From a virus, in IMG/VR virus record IMGVR_UViG_3300008448_012602, positions 1 to 40,672 of that record: a stretch of 40,672 nt of DNA, one strand, 5' to 3'. How positions within the stretch are numbered: the first letter of the stretch is position 1; each line of letters opens with the position of its first letter. Shown here piece by piece: positions 32,137 through 39,736 of the stretch. The notes under the pieces are model-generated. The model was not told where the DNA came from, made no database searches, and saw nothing but the letters and a program-made list of their open reading frames with translations. The translations under genes and the position numbers were made by a program.

Positions 32137-33030
32137 ATGGATTCTCAACAAAGATTAGGTATAATAAACGATTTCATTGAGTATTGTCAGACTAATTTAG
32201 AAATAGAAGACTTACCAGAAATAAATTTCACTGAAGAAAGAGAGTGGGCTACATCAATCCACAGCTTTGGACAATACGCAAACAATCAAAAATCTCTAGA
32301 AGTCTATATTGGAAATAGAAATTTAGCCGATATACTAAGAACACTTTCTCATGAACTAGTTCATCACAGACAGAACGAATTGGGAATGTTAGATTCAAGA
32401 TCTGGAGACACAGGATCAGAAATTGAGAACCAAGCAAACTCAATATCAGGCATTTTAATGAGAAACTACGGAAAAATGAACGAATTAATATACGAATCAA
32501 AATTGAAATTTATGGCTGAGTCCATAATAAAGTCAAGATTCACTATATATTGCGATATGGACGGAGTTTTAACTGATTTTGAAGTACAATTTGATCACTA
32601 TTACGGAATGAGCGCTAGAGAATTTTCAAACGCAAAAGGTCCAACAATAATGAAAAAAGCCGTTGACGATGTGGGACTGGATTTTTGGGCTAAAATGCCT
32701 CTATTTCCTGGAGCGCTTGAATTATGGTCATACATATCTAAATATCAACCTATAATATTGTCTAGTCCAAGTACTTTTAAATACGCTAAACAAGGAAAAG
32801 ATATATGGATTGCTAATAATTTAAGACCATCGCCTAGCGAAATAATATATAAACAAACCGGTCACAAAGAAGAAGCTATCCAGGGACTGCCAGAAACTGA
32901 AATAAAGAGATCTATACTCATAGACGATTACTACAAAAACCTAGCACCATGGAAAGAGCTGGGTGGCATAGGAATCACTCACAGAAGCGCTGAACAAACT
33001 ATAAACATATTAAAAAAGTTTCGATTATGA
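32137..33030 (+). CDS. fusion of HExxH metalloprotease-like domain and HAD phosphatase
   Basis: 297 residues in two parts. Residues 1-115 contain SHELVHHRQ (71-79, the HExxH zinc site His72-Glu73-His76) with a possible third ligand in SEIENQAN (Glu95/97). Residues 134-297 are a HAD domain with the nucleophile motif DMDGVLTDFE (Asp140, Asp142), Ser209/210 in ILSSPS and the acidic motif ILIDDYY (Asp263, Asp264), close to 5'-nucleotidase types. The joining segment MNELIYESKLKFMAES has an (L/I)-x-E-like cleavage pattern (IYE-Ser), so a prohead protease might separate the domains. Begins immediately after the upstream stop and overlaps the next gene by four bases. Confidence 0.75.
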   Translation: MDSQQRLGIINDFIEYCQTNLEIEDLPEINFTEEREWATSIHSFGQYANNQKSLEVYIGNRNLADILRTLSHELVHHRQNELGMLDSRSGDTGSEIENQANSISGILMRNYGKMNELIYESKLKFMAESIIKSRFTIYCDMDGVLTDFEVQFDHYYGMSAREFSNAKGPTIMKKAVDDVGLDFWAKMPLFPGALELWSYISKYQPIILSSPSTFKYAKQGKDIWIANNLRPSPSEIIYKQTGHKEEAIQGLPETEIKRSILIDDYYKNLAPWKELGGIGITHRSAEQTINILKKFRL

Positions 33031-33596
33031 ATCAATCAACACTGAAAAAAGAATTCTCTCAAAGCACAGTACAGAGAATGAGAAATATCATTACCGGAAA
33101 AGCAGGTGATAGGACACAAGTACAAACTGGTTGGGAAAAACACAAACAAGACTATCAAGAAGGCGATGTATGGGAAGAAAGCGGTAAGAGATGGACAATA
33201 AAAAATGGAATAAAACAAACTATCACTAAATTAGATAATCTAAAAAAGCTAGTAGTTCTACCATTGACTTGTCCAAATTGTAAAACTCCATTCAAAGCGC
33301 ACGATGTTAATAAAAAAATGTATTCTATTCACGGAATGTGTTTAAATTGCGTAACGGAAATGGAAACCAAGTTAAAAATAGAAGGAAAATACTCGGAATA
33401 TGAAAAAAATATTTTAAACCAAAATAAAAATGCTTCTTTAGAAGAATTTGAAATGGGTTTAGAAGCTTGGTTGAAAGAAAACGATTCGTTTGTTACAGAA
33501 GCAGGAGACGTGGAGAGCTGGGGAAAGGTGGACAAGACTAAAATGTACGAAGAAATAAAATCAAATATAGAAAAACTTAAAAAGATCGATATTTAA
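33027..33596 (+). CDS. zinc-ribbon conserved phage protein
   Basis: 189 residues. The region DYQEGDVWEESGKRWTIKNG (about 42-61) and the QRMRNIITGKAGDRTQVQTG segment before it are widely conserved in T4-like marine phages. A zinc ribbon follows: CPNC (82-85) and CLNC (105-108). The C-terminal 80 residues are helical and charged. Function is unknown; a nucleic-acid or protein-binding adaptor is plausible. It is coupled to the upstream gene by an ATGA overlap and lies just before a late-type element. Confidence 0.65.
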   Translation: MNQSTLKKEFSQSTVQRMRNIITGKAGDRTQVQTGWEKHKQDYQEGDVWEESGKRWTIKNGIKQTITKLDNLKKLVVLPLTCPNCKTPFKAHDVNKKMYSIHGMCLNCVTEMETKLKIEGKYSEYEKNILNQNKNASLEEFEMGLEAWLKENDSFVTEAGDVESWGKVDKTKMYEEIKSNIEKLKKIDI

Positions 33597-33608
33597 AATA
33601 TTTATTAA
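33597..33608 (+). promoter_or_regulatory. late-type start element AATATTTATTAA
   Basis: Eleven bases before the ATG at 33620, matching the spacing at 8971-8994. Confidence 0.5.
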
Positions 33609-33619
33609 AAAGCAAAAGC

Positions 33620-34489
33620 ATGCCATATTCTATTGACTACAAAAATAAGTGTATATATAAGAAAAAAGAAGATGGTTCTCGTGGAGAAAAGGTAGGCTGT
33701 ACTAAAGGCAATTTAAAATCATACATTGCGGCTGTTCAAATTCACGCAGAATCCAAAAAATATAACACAAAAAAAATGATAAAAGAAACAGACGAAATGA
33801 ATCCTGAGATTATTGAACCAATCGATGGAGCTATCGCTCAATTATATGTGGTTCAAAAACCATATGTTGGCTGCGAATTAACTAGCCTCGTAAAACCTAT
33901 AGATCCACTTATGGGAATAGGAGCAGGTCATTCTATAGTTCCAGATCAAGTGCATGCTGTTTTTGCTGACGAACCTACTGCTCAAAAAATAGCTACTGAA
34001 TTGTACGAAACTTATTTGGAAGGTCAAGCTGCTTTGGAAGAGAAGAAAGAGACTACTACAAAAAAAGTTAAATCAGCTATAGATGCTCTAGAAAAGAAAA
34101 GAAAAGAGCACATGGACATGGCAAAAGAAGATCCTAAAAATGCAAGTAAACATCGTCAAGAAATTGCTGTATTGGCTAATAAAATAGACGATCTTATGAC
34201 TAAATTAGAAAAGATCGAGAAGTCCAAAAAACCTGCAGAAGAAAAATTAGATGAAAACTTTTTTAAGAAATTAAAAGAGAGCATAAAAATGCAAAAATCT
34301 ATTAAAGAAATAGGAAATACTTCTAATGTTCATCCTTGGGTATTAAGAGCTATGGAAGAACTAAAAGACGATTTAGATTTTTATTTAGGAAAAAATAATC
34401 AATATGCAGGATCTAGTATAGATTTTCAGTTACTTAAAACCAAAATGAATCATTTAACCAAAATGATTAATACTTACAATAAACAATAA
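33620..34489 (+). CDS. conserved phage protein, possibly scaffold or packaged
   Basis: 289 residues. The N-terminus (MPYSIDYKNKCIYKKKEDGS, then RGEKVGCTKGNLKSYIAAVQ) is a small basic domain often seen near terminase genes in marine T4-like phages. It is joined by KMIKE-Thr, a possible (L/I)-x-E site, to a region with GIGAGHSIVPDQVHAVFADE. A long lysine/glutamate-rich coiled coil follows (about 140-215). The C-terminal domain (WVLRAMEELKDDLDFYLG) is helical. A core or scaffold function inside the prohead is possible from the coiled coil and context, but not shown. Confidence 0.6.
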   Translation: MPYSIDYKNKCIYKKKEDGSRGEKVGCTKGNLKSYIAAVQIHAESKKYNTKKMIKETDEMNPEIIEPIDGAIAQLYVVQKPYVGCELTSLVKPIDPLMGIGAGHSIVPDQVHAVFADEPTAQKIATELYETYLEGQAALEEKKETTTKKVKSAIDALEKKRKEHMDMAKEDPKNASKHRQEIAVLANKIDDLMTKLEKIEKSKKPAEEKLDENFFKKLKESIKMQKSIKEIGNTSNVHPWVLRAMEELKDDLDFYLGKNNQYAGSSIDFQLLKTKMNHLTKMINTYNKQ

Positions 34490-34498
34490 TACATAAAA

Positions 34499-34861
34499 AT
34501 GGAACAATACGTAAAATTTATATCTACGCTATTCGCTAGTCGCACGCAAGCTCATATTTTTCATTTACAAACAAATTCTTTCGCAGCGCATAAAGCTCTC
34601 AACGAGTATTACGATGGGATCATAGATTTTGTTGATGGTCTAGCAGAAAGCTTTCAAGGACGATACGGTATTATGAGAGGATATACAAGTCCAACAACAT
34701 TTAAAGAAGACGATCAAGTGATAACTTATTTCGAAGCTCTTTGTAAATACGTTGAAAGCACTAGACAATCTTTGCCGCAAGACAGTTATATACAAAATGA
34801 GATAGATAATGTAGTTGCTTTGATAGAATCAACTAAGTATAAACTTAAATTTTTGCATTAA
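34499..34861 (+). CDS. ferritin-like (Dps-type) protein
   Basis: 120 residues, all helical. The segment SRTQAHIFHLQTNSFAAHKA and the following LNEYYDGIIDFVDGLAESFQ place His19, His22, His31, Asp43, Asp46 and Glu50 at the spacing of a Dps/ferritin-like metal site. In Dps the second part reads D..AER. It may bind or oxidise iron, protect DNA, or use the fold only as a structural bundle. The family appears to be common in T4-like phages and was uncharacterised when I learned of it. It starts nine bases after the preceding stop. Confidence 0.65.
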   Translation: MEQYVKFISTLFASRTQAHIFHLQTNSFAAHKALNEYYDGIIDFVDGLAESFQGRYGIMRGYTSPTTFKEDDQVITYFEALCKYVESTRQSLPQDSYIQNEIDNVVALIESTKYKLKFLH

Positions 34862-34864
34862 TAT

Positions 34865-35191
34865 ATGCATAAGCATGAATTAAACGAAGGCGAATTTTGC
34901 CCAATGTGTTTGAAAGAGTATATCTTAGAACACGCTAATAAATTAGAAGAGGCAGAATACAAAGGCAGAGACGTACCTTTAGGAAAACCAATGGCAGGAG
35001 ACGTAAAGAAATTTAAAGTATACGTTAAGAATGACAAAGGCAATGTAATTAAAGTTAATTTTGGTCAAAAAGGGGTTAGGATAAAAAAGAATAATCCAAA
35101 AAGACGTAAAAGTTATAGAGCTAGACACGGATGCGATAAAAATCCTGGACCTCGTTGGAAAGCAAATTATTGGTCTTGTAGAAAATGGTAA
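34865..35191 (+). CDS. small basic phage protein with Cys motifs
   Basis: 108 residues. The N-terminal part has FCPMCLKEYILE, half of a zinc knuckle with an ILE tag-like site. The basic C-terminal domain FKVYVKNDKGNVIKVNFGQK and RRKSYRARHGCDKNPGPRWK ends in YWSCRKW. The second half is a well-conserved domain in many phages, sometimes attached to other head-gene products. It is rich in Arg/Lys and suited to binding DNA inside the capsid. Three bases separate it from the Dps-like gene. Function unproven. Confidence 0.65.
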   Translation: MHKHELNEGEFCPMCLKEYILEHANKLEEAEYKGRDVPLGKPMAGDVKKFKVYVKNDKGNVIKVNFGQKGVRIKKNNPKRRKSYRARHGCDKNPGPRWKANYWSCRKW

Positions 35192-35204
35192 ATACAATAA
35201 TATT

Positions 35205-35492
35205 ATGCATAGCTTAAAACAATTATTAGAAATAGGAGATTATACCGCTGCAACCACAGTTCAAACAGGAGTTGATCCTGAAACAGGTAAAATTTCTTGG
35301 GACGTATCTTATAAGCCCGATTTTAATATAATATTTAAAAAATTAGACGAGGTTATAAAAAATATTCAACAAGCAGAAGCAGACGAACATATAAAAGATC
35401 CTGTTATAGAGCAGAGTTTAAAAGCTTTAAAAGCAGCTAGAAAATCAATGGAGTCAAGAATAATGGATAAATATCCAGAGTTTTTAAAATAA
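35205..35492 (+). CDS. capsid-tagged small helical protein
   Basis: 95 residues starting MHSLKQLLE-Ile, the shared tag with (L/I)-x-E. A beta-rich stretch (TTVQTGVDPETGKISWDVSY) precedes two charged helices (FKKLDEVIKNIQQAEADEHI and onward). No recognised family. It sits in a row of four tagged small genes at 35205-36540. Confidence 0.6.
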   Translation: MHSLKQLLEIGDYTAATTVQTGVDPETGKISWDVSYKPDFNIIFKKLDEVIKNIQQAEADEHIKDPVIEQSLKALKAARKSMESRIMDKYPEFLK

Positions 35493-35498
35493 AAAACT

Positions 35499-35756
35499 AT
35501 GATAAAATTAATAGCTCTATTATTAGAAGCAGAAAGAACAAAGTCTGGCGTAAAAGTTAAAGCCGCGTATTTAACAAAAGATAAAGCGGCGATGAAAAAA
35601 GAAATAGACAGAGTAAAAAAATTGAAATCAGATGATCCCTCAGCTTACAATAAATGGGACGCTGATTACTCAGATAAAGAAAAAACAAAAAAATACAAAA
35701 CAAAAAAGTCTGCAGCAACTACTGCATACGAAAAAAGATTTGGTAAAAGCAAATGA
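35499..35756 (+). CDS. capsid-tagged small lysine-rich protein
   Basis: 85 residues. The tag is MIKLIALLLE-Ala (1-10). The rest is highly basic and lysine-rich (VKVKAAYLTKDKAAMKKEID, KEKTKKYKTKKSAATTAYEK), suited to contact with packaged DNA. The AATLTK/AYLTKDKAAMKKE style segment is familiar from marine phage genomes without a function. It overlaps the next gene by four bases. Confidence 0.6.
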   Translation: MIKLIALLLEAERTKSGVKVKAAYLTKDKAAMKKEIDRVKKLKSDDPSAYNKWDADYSDKEKTKKYKTKKSAATTAYEKRFGKSK

Positions 35757-36034
35757 TAAGCCTACTTAAACTTCTTTTAGAATATGACGATAACGTAGAA
35801 AAAGCTTTATCTAATAAAGCAAAAGCTACAAAAATATCGAAAACTATACTTAAGCAGGTGTATGAAAAGGGCTTAAGCGCATGGAAAGGCGGACACAGAC
35901 CAGGTGTTGGTCAACATCAATGGGCAATGGGAAGAGTCAATTCATTCGTAACAGGTCAAGGAGGATCAAGAAAAGTAGACAAAAAGTTATGGCAAAAAGC
36001 GAAAAAAAGCAAAAAGAAAAAAGCCAAAAAATGA
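35753..36034 (+). CDS. capsid-tagged protein of the DUF5824 type
   Basis: 93 residues. The tag is MISLLKLLLE-Tyr (1-10). The core YEKGLSAWKGGHRPGVGQHQ followed by WAMGRVNSFVTG (about 37-68) is a motif I know from many large phages and giant viruses, usually labelled DUF5824, of unknown function. The C-terminus is a lysine-rich tail (KKSKKKKAKK). The combination of tag, small core and basic tail suggests DNA-associated packaging. Overlaps both neighbours by four bases. Confidence 0.7.
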   Translation: MISLLKLLLEYDDNVEKALSNKAKATKISKTILKQVYEKGLSAWKGGHRPGVGQHQWAMGRVNSFVTGQGGSRKVDKKLWQKAKKSKKKKAKK

Positions 36035-36540
36035 TAAAATTAAAAAATCTATTAAACGAAGTATCTTACGAAAAGTCTGGATTAAAAAAACCAGAACTCG
36101 CAGATAGAGACAAAGATAAAAAAATATCTTCTTGGGAAAAGAAAGTAGGTCAAAAAATAGAAAAAAATCTAGACGAAACTGCTCCTCAAGACGAATATTC
36201 TATAGGAATGAAAAAATATTCAGTGGGCAGACCTCAACAATATCCAGATTCTTGTCAAGAGTGCGGAGGAATGGTTTACGAAGGATCTTGTATGGAATGT
36301 GATTCCGTAAATCAAAATCAAATGACTTCTTATGATGGAGGATACGAACATGAAGAAGAATCTCATGATCATGAAGTTGGAATGGCTCAAAATCTTTTAA
36401 AAGACATCATAAGTAACGCATCTCAATTGATGGATAAAATAGGTCAAGAAGAAATTAATTTACCGGGTTGGATCCAAGATCACATATCGAAAGCTCAAAA
36501 CTATATTAGTCAAGCAAACGTGGGATACCATGAACTATAA
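36031..36540 (+). CDS. capsid-tagged protein with EF-hand-like loop and zinc knuckle
   Basis: 169 residues. The start at 36031 is chosen because it overlaps the previous stop as ATGA and begins with the tag MIKLKNLLNE-Val; a longer open frame from 35881 only shadows the upstream gene. Residues 25-36 (DRDKDKKISSWE) have the calcium-ligand spacing of an EF-hand loop (positions 1, 3, 5 and 12), with Lys at the usual glycine. Cys75, Cys78, Cys87 and Cys90 (CQEC...CMEC) form a zinc knuckle. The C-terminal helix region is acidic and His-rich before it (HEEESHDHE). Function unknown. Confidence 0.65.
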   Translation: MIKLKNLLNEVSYEKSGLKKPELADRDKDKKISSWEKKVGQKIEKNLDETAPQDEYSIGMKKYSVGRPQQYPDSCQECGGMVYEGSCMECDSVNQNQMTSYDGGYEHEEESHDHEVGMAQNLLKDIISNASQLMDKIGQEEINLPGWIQDHISKAQNYISQANVGYHEL

Positions 36541-36541
36541 T

Positions 36542-38467
36542 ATGCAAAATCTAGACATACTAAAAAAATTATTACTTCAAGAGGAAGAAGATTCTAAAAG
36601 AATGGAAAAATCTCCAAAGACTTTCGAAGACGATCCTATGAATTTTATCTTGAATAAGTACGATACTCTAAAAGAGATAATGGCTGAGTTGATGTCTGAG
36701 AATTTTGAAGAACTCTTAACGGGAATTTATATATTAGCATATAAACCCAGTCAATTTAAAATAGTTCTTCACAACGGTCAATATTTCTTTATGACCTTTA
36801 TGGGAGAAGCATATCAAGCTACAGTCTCTGGTAAAAACTATTTCTTATTAAATACAGGAGAGAAACAAAGAGCGATGTTGGCAATATCTAGATTGCTTAG
36901 ATGGGGAAGTCCTCTAAAAGTAAAAGGTCCTGAAAGCGCTGAACAAGGGACAGAATCAGGAACAGAAGAAACACCAGTAGAAACTCCACCAGCAGAAGGA
37001 GGAGAAGAAACAGGAGAAGAAGGCGGCACATTAGAAGAATCATTGATTTTACGTAAGCTATTATCAGAATCAATAGAAGACGATATATCTAATATTTTAA
37101 AAAAAAATAAAAATATATCATCTTTAGGAATACAAAAGATAGAAAAAACTGGTAAAAACACATATAAAGTGTATTTTAGCGGTGTAAATACTAGAGATAA
37201 GAAAGCTAGATTAGACGCAATGAAGCAATTAATATCCACTAAAGGTATTAACGCTAGCATATCTAGAGGTCTTTCTTCTATAGGAAACGTAAAATTGTCA
37301 ACCAAATCTGGAGACGTAAATCTATTATTTAAAGGATCATCAGAAACAGCCACTTCAACTAACGTAAAAGAAGGATTGGTAATATTATTTTTCTACTCTA
37401 AAATATCAAAGCCTGTAACAAAAACAAATTTTGATAGTATTGTAACCACGTTAAAAAAAGTATTGGCTAAATCCTCAGGAATAAGTGATAGTACAAAATC
37501 TGAATTAGATTCATTTTTGACGAGTATAAAAAATACGCCAGAAGCAATAAGTAATTTAAATCAACCATTATCTCAAGCAACAACTATAAAAAGTAAATAT
37601 TCCACTTTTAATTTAACAAGAACTGGAATATTTGATGAGATTAGATCTGTTGCGCATGAAAAATTAGGCATGCCCGCAGATAAGTGGTGCCCTGGCGATG
37701 TTTACGTAGTCATTAATGAAAAGAAAGCTCAAAGTATTTTACAAAAAGCCAAATCTGAAGATTCTTCTCAAACAGCCGGCATATTAAATAATGCATTCGT
37801 TTCAAAATGGGGATCAGTAAATGCTCCATTGGTTGCGGTGTCATTAAAATTTGAAAAAGCCCAAGGAGGAAAAGCGAAAGCATATTTTGATAAGTTTAAA
37901 AAAGCGAAAACAGAGTATAACTTAACATCAGACGAACAAAATTATAACGAAAAGAAATACAGAGAGGGCATAGAAAGGTTAAGAAAGTCTATATTATCGT
38001 ACGTAAAAAGCAACAAAAATATAAAATACGATATACCTGAAACAGATGTAAAAAATATAAAAGTAGAACAACTTAGAGGAAAGTATGCTGCATTGAAATC
38101 ATTAAATTTCTTTTTTACTCAAATAACAAACGATGAAGGCGTACAATCTATAGATGATGCTTTACTGGCATTAGCCGCTTTTGCAATGTCTCTCGGAGAT
38201 GTTTCTCCTACGTTCTATAAAGTTATAGCATCAAGTACAGGAGAATCTGGAAAAATAGAAACTTTCGAAGCTGGTAGTGCTCTTTCCTTATATGTTGAAG
38301 ACAAAATACAACCTATAAAAATAACAGACACATCTACTTTTGGGGGATTGGTCATAGAGATATTAGCGTCCAAGAAGAAAGATGATAATATTAAAATAAC
38401 ATTGAATGCCAGAAATAATGGAACAACACAAGGCACTATAGAAATTTCAAAAATTCAACACATATAA
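36542..38467 (+). CDS. large unknown protein of the tagged group
   Basis: 641 residues from the ATG at 36542, placed right after the upstream stop; an in-frame ATG at 36530 would add four residues. The N-terminus (MQNLDILKKLLLQE) fits the tag pattern. A Glu/Pro/Gly-rich linker (about 140-172) is followed by LILRKLLSE-Ser, a second tag-like (L/I)-x-E site, so the first ~180 residues could be removed. Later blocks include AHEKLGMPADKWCPGDVYVV and NAPLVAVSLKFEKAQGGKAK. These resemble a virion-associated family of marine T4-like phages in which the WxPgD and VSLK motifs are kept. No catalytic assignment. Confidence 0.6.
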   Translation: MQNLDILKKLLLQEEEDSKRMEKSPKTFEDDPMNFILNKYDTLKEIMAELMSENFEELLTGIYILAYKPSQFKIVLHNGQYFFMTFMGEAYQATVSGKNYFLLNTGEKQRAMLAISRLLRWGSPLKVKGPESAEQGTESGTEETPVETPPAEGGEETGEEGGTLEESLILRKLLSESIEDDISNILKKNKNISSLGIQKIEKTGKNTYKVYFSGVNTRDKKARLDAMKQLISTKGINASISRGLSSIGNVKLSTKSGDVNLLFKGSSETATSTNVKEGLVILFFYSKISKPVTKTNFDSIVTTLKKVLAKSSGISDSTKSELDSFLTSIKNTPEAISNLNQPLSQATTIKSKYSTFNLTRTGIFDEIRSVAHEKLGMPADKWCPGDVYVVINEKKAQSILQKAKSEDSSQTAGILNNAFVSKWGSVNAPLVAVSLKFEKAQGGKAKAYFDKFKKAKTEYNLTSDEQNYNEKKYREGIERLRKSILSYVKSNKNIKYDIPETDVKNIKVEQLRGKYAALKSLNFFFTQITNDEGVQSIDDALLALAAFAMSLGDVSPTFYKVIASSTGESGKIETFEAGSALSLYVEDKIQPIKITDTSTFGGLVIEILASKKKDDNIKITLNARNNGTTQGTIEISKIQHI

Positions 38468-38468
38468 T

Positions 38469-38816
38469 ATGTCATTCGACTTACAAAAATATCTAATAGA
38501 AAACAATCTTACCTTAACAGGAAAAATAAGAATGTTTGAAGACAAAGATACTGAAGAGCCTACAGAAGAAGATATGAAATCTACTGATAAGGACATGAAG
38601 GATTTAGATAAGAATAAAAAAGAATTGGCGCAATTACAAGCAAAGGCAAAAGACATAATTTTTAAATACACTGAAGATACGCCGCAAGGCAGAAAAGTCA
38701 AAGGCAGCATTTCTGATTATAAAAAAGCGATAGGAGACATTCCAAATAAAATAAAACAACTAAAAGATAAAATCAAAGCAGTTGAAAATCCCACAGATAC
38801 CGATACAGAAGATTAA
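38469..38816 (+). CDS. small acidic coiled-coil protein with FDLQKYL tag
   Basis: 115 residues. The N-terminus MSFDLQKYLIE-Asn resembles both the (L/I)-x-E tags and the start of the 3143-4198 protein (FNLQKYL). The next part is acidic (DKDTEEPTEEDMKSTDKDM). The rest is a coiled coil (DLDKNKKELAQLQAKAKDII, then IKQLKDKIKAVENP). Scaffold-like or packaged protein; function unknown. Confidence 0.55.
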   Translation: MSFDLQKYLIENNLTLTGKIRMFEDKDTEEPTEEDMKSTDKDMKDLDKNKKELAQLQAKAKDIIFKYTEDTPQGRKVKGSISDYKKAIGDIPNKIKQLKDKIKAVENPTDTDTED

Positions 38817-39147
38817 TTATAAAACAGTGCTATATATAGTATTAGGATTTGTTTTACTATACGGAGTTATATTACTTGCAACACGTAAACCACAAATTCC
38901 CGCTGATATTAAAGCAACAATCGACTCATTAACTAATCTTAATAAACAATTAATAGAACATCAAAAACAAATTGATAGTACTATTCATGTTTATGAAACT
39001 GAAGTTAAACAAGTTGATGATAAAATTGATAATATAAAAGAAAAAACAACAATTATTAAAGAATATTATCATGAAATAAGTCAGCAAGTTAATAATTATA
39101 CTCTTACTGAATTAGATTCATTTTTTAAAAAAAGATACAACTACTAA
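38782..39147 (+). CDS. putative spanin-like (Rz-type) membrane protein
   Basis: 121 residues from a TTG start that overlaps the previous gene by 35 bases; a GTG at 38827 is an alternative that would place the membrane segment at the very start. One N-terminal membrane helix (VLYIVLGFVLLYGVILLA) is followed by a long coiled coil (SLTNLNKQLIEHQKQIDSTI) and the C-terminal LTELDSFFKKRYNY. This is the topology of inner-membrane spanins. The ending resembles Rz-like proteins of Bacteroidota phages. Lysis function is likely but inferred. Confidence 0.55.
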   Translation: MKIPQIPIQKINYKTVLYIVLGFVLLYGVILLATRKPQIPADIKATIDSLTNLNKQLIEHQKQIDSTIHVYETEVKQVDDKIDNIKEKTTIIKEYYHEISQQVNNYTLTELDSFFKKRYNY

Positions 39148-39725
39148 TGAAACAACATCTTAACGAAATTAAAAGAATGCAGAAATTAGCGGGAATCATT
39201 AAAGAAAACTATGATGATGATTCTTCAGGATATTCTTATGAATATAAAGAAGGACCAGGTGCTAATCCTCAAGAAATTGTAAATACAATAAAACAATATA
39301 AAAAAGATAAATTTACTTGGGAAAAACTAGCTAAAAATGATTTTTACTCGATGGCGCAAGGAAAATCAGCTGATATAAAATCAGAATACTACCCAGAGTG
39401 GAAAAAAGAAGATTTTCAAACAGTTATAGACGCGTTAGAGTCTTCTTCTTTAAATGAAGATAAGAATGATACTGGAGAAGAATTAGCTAATTTTTTAAAT
39501 CAAAATCAAGCTGAAGTAGAACGTAAAATAAATAGACCTGATTTACATCTAGATAAATTTTTACCTAATGGGGACTATACTAAGGGTACCGCGGTAGATG
39601 ATGTATTTGATCCTCCTTTTAGAGGTATAATATTATCGTTTAGTAAAGATGCAATTGATTATGATGATATAGAAAGTATAGAAGTACAAGGTAAGACTAT
39701 ATATTATTCTGCTTTCAATAATTAA
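39147..39725 (+). CDS. unknown protein with EIKRMQKLAGI tag
   Basis: 192 residues. The start MKQHLNEIKRMQKLAGIIKE contains two (L/I)-x-E sites and a motif that recurs nearly identically at the C-terminus of the ParB-like protein at 8994-9911 (EIRRMQKLSGI). The rest is acidic (YPEWKKEDFQTVIDALESSS; FLPNGDYTKGTAVDDVFDPP) with no recognised domain. It shares one base with the upstream stop region. It lies inside the putative lysis cluster but its tag suggests a virion protein. Confidence 0.55.
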   Translation: MKQHLNEIKRMQKLAGIIKENYDDDSSGYSYEYKEGPGANPQEIVNTIKQYKKDKFTWEKLAKNDFYSMAQGKSADIKSEYYPEWKKEDFQTVIDALESSSLNEDKNDTGEELANFLNQNQAEVERKINRPDLHLDKFLPNGDYTKGTAVDDVFDPPFRGIILSFSKDAIDYDDIESIEVQGKTIYYSAFNN

Positions 39726-39736
39726 TAATAAAAAAA

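Noticed and set aside
35881-36030. N-terminal extension of the 36031 gene in the same open frame
   Set aside because: It shadows the DUF5824-type gene in another frame, and the tag MIKLKNLLNE plus ATGA overlap mark 36031 as the start.
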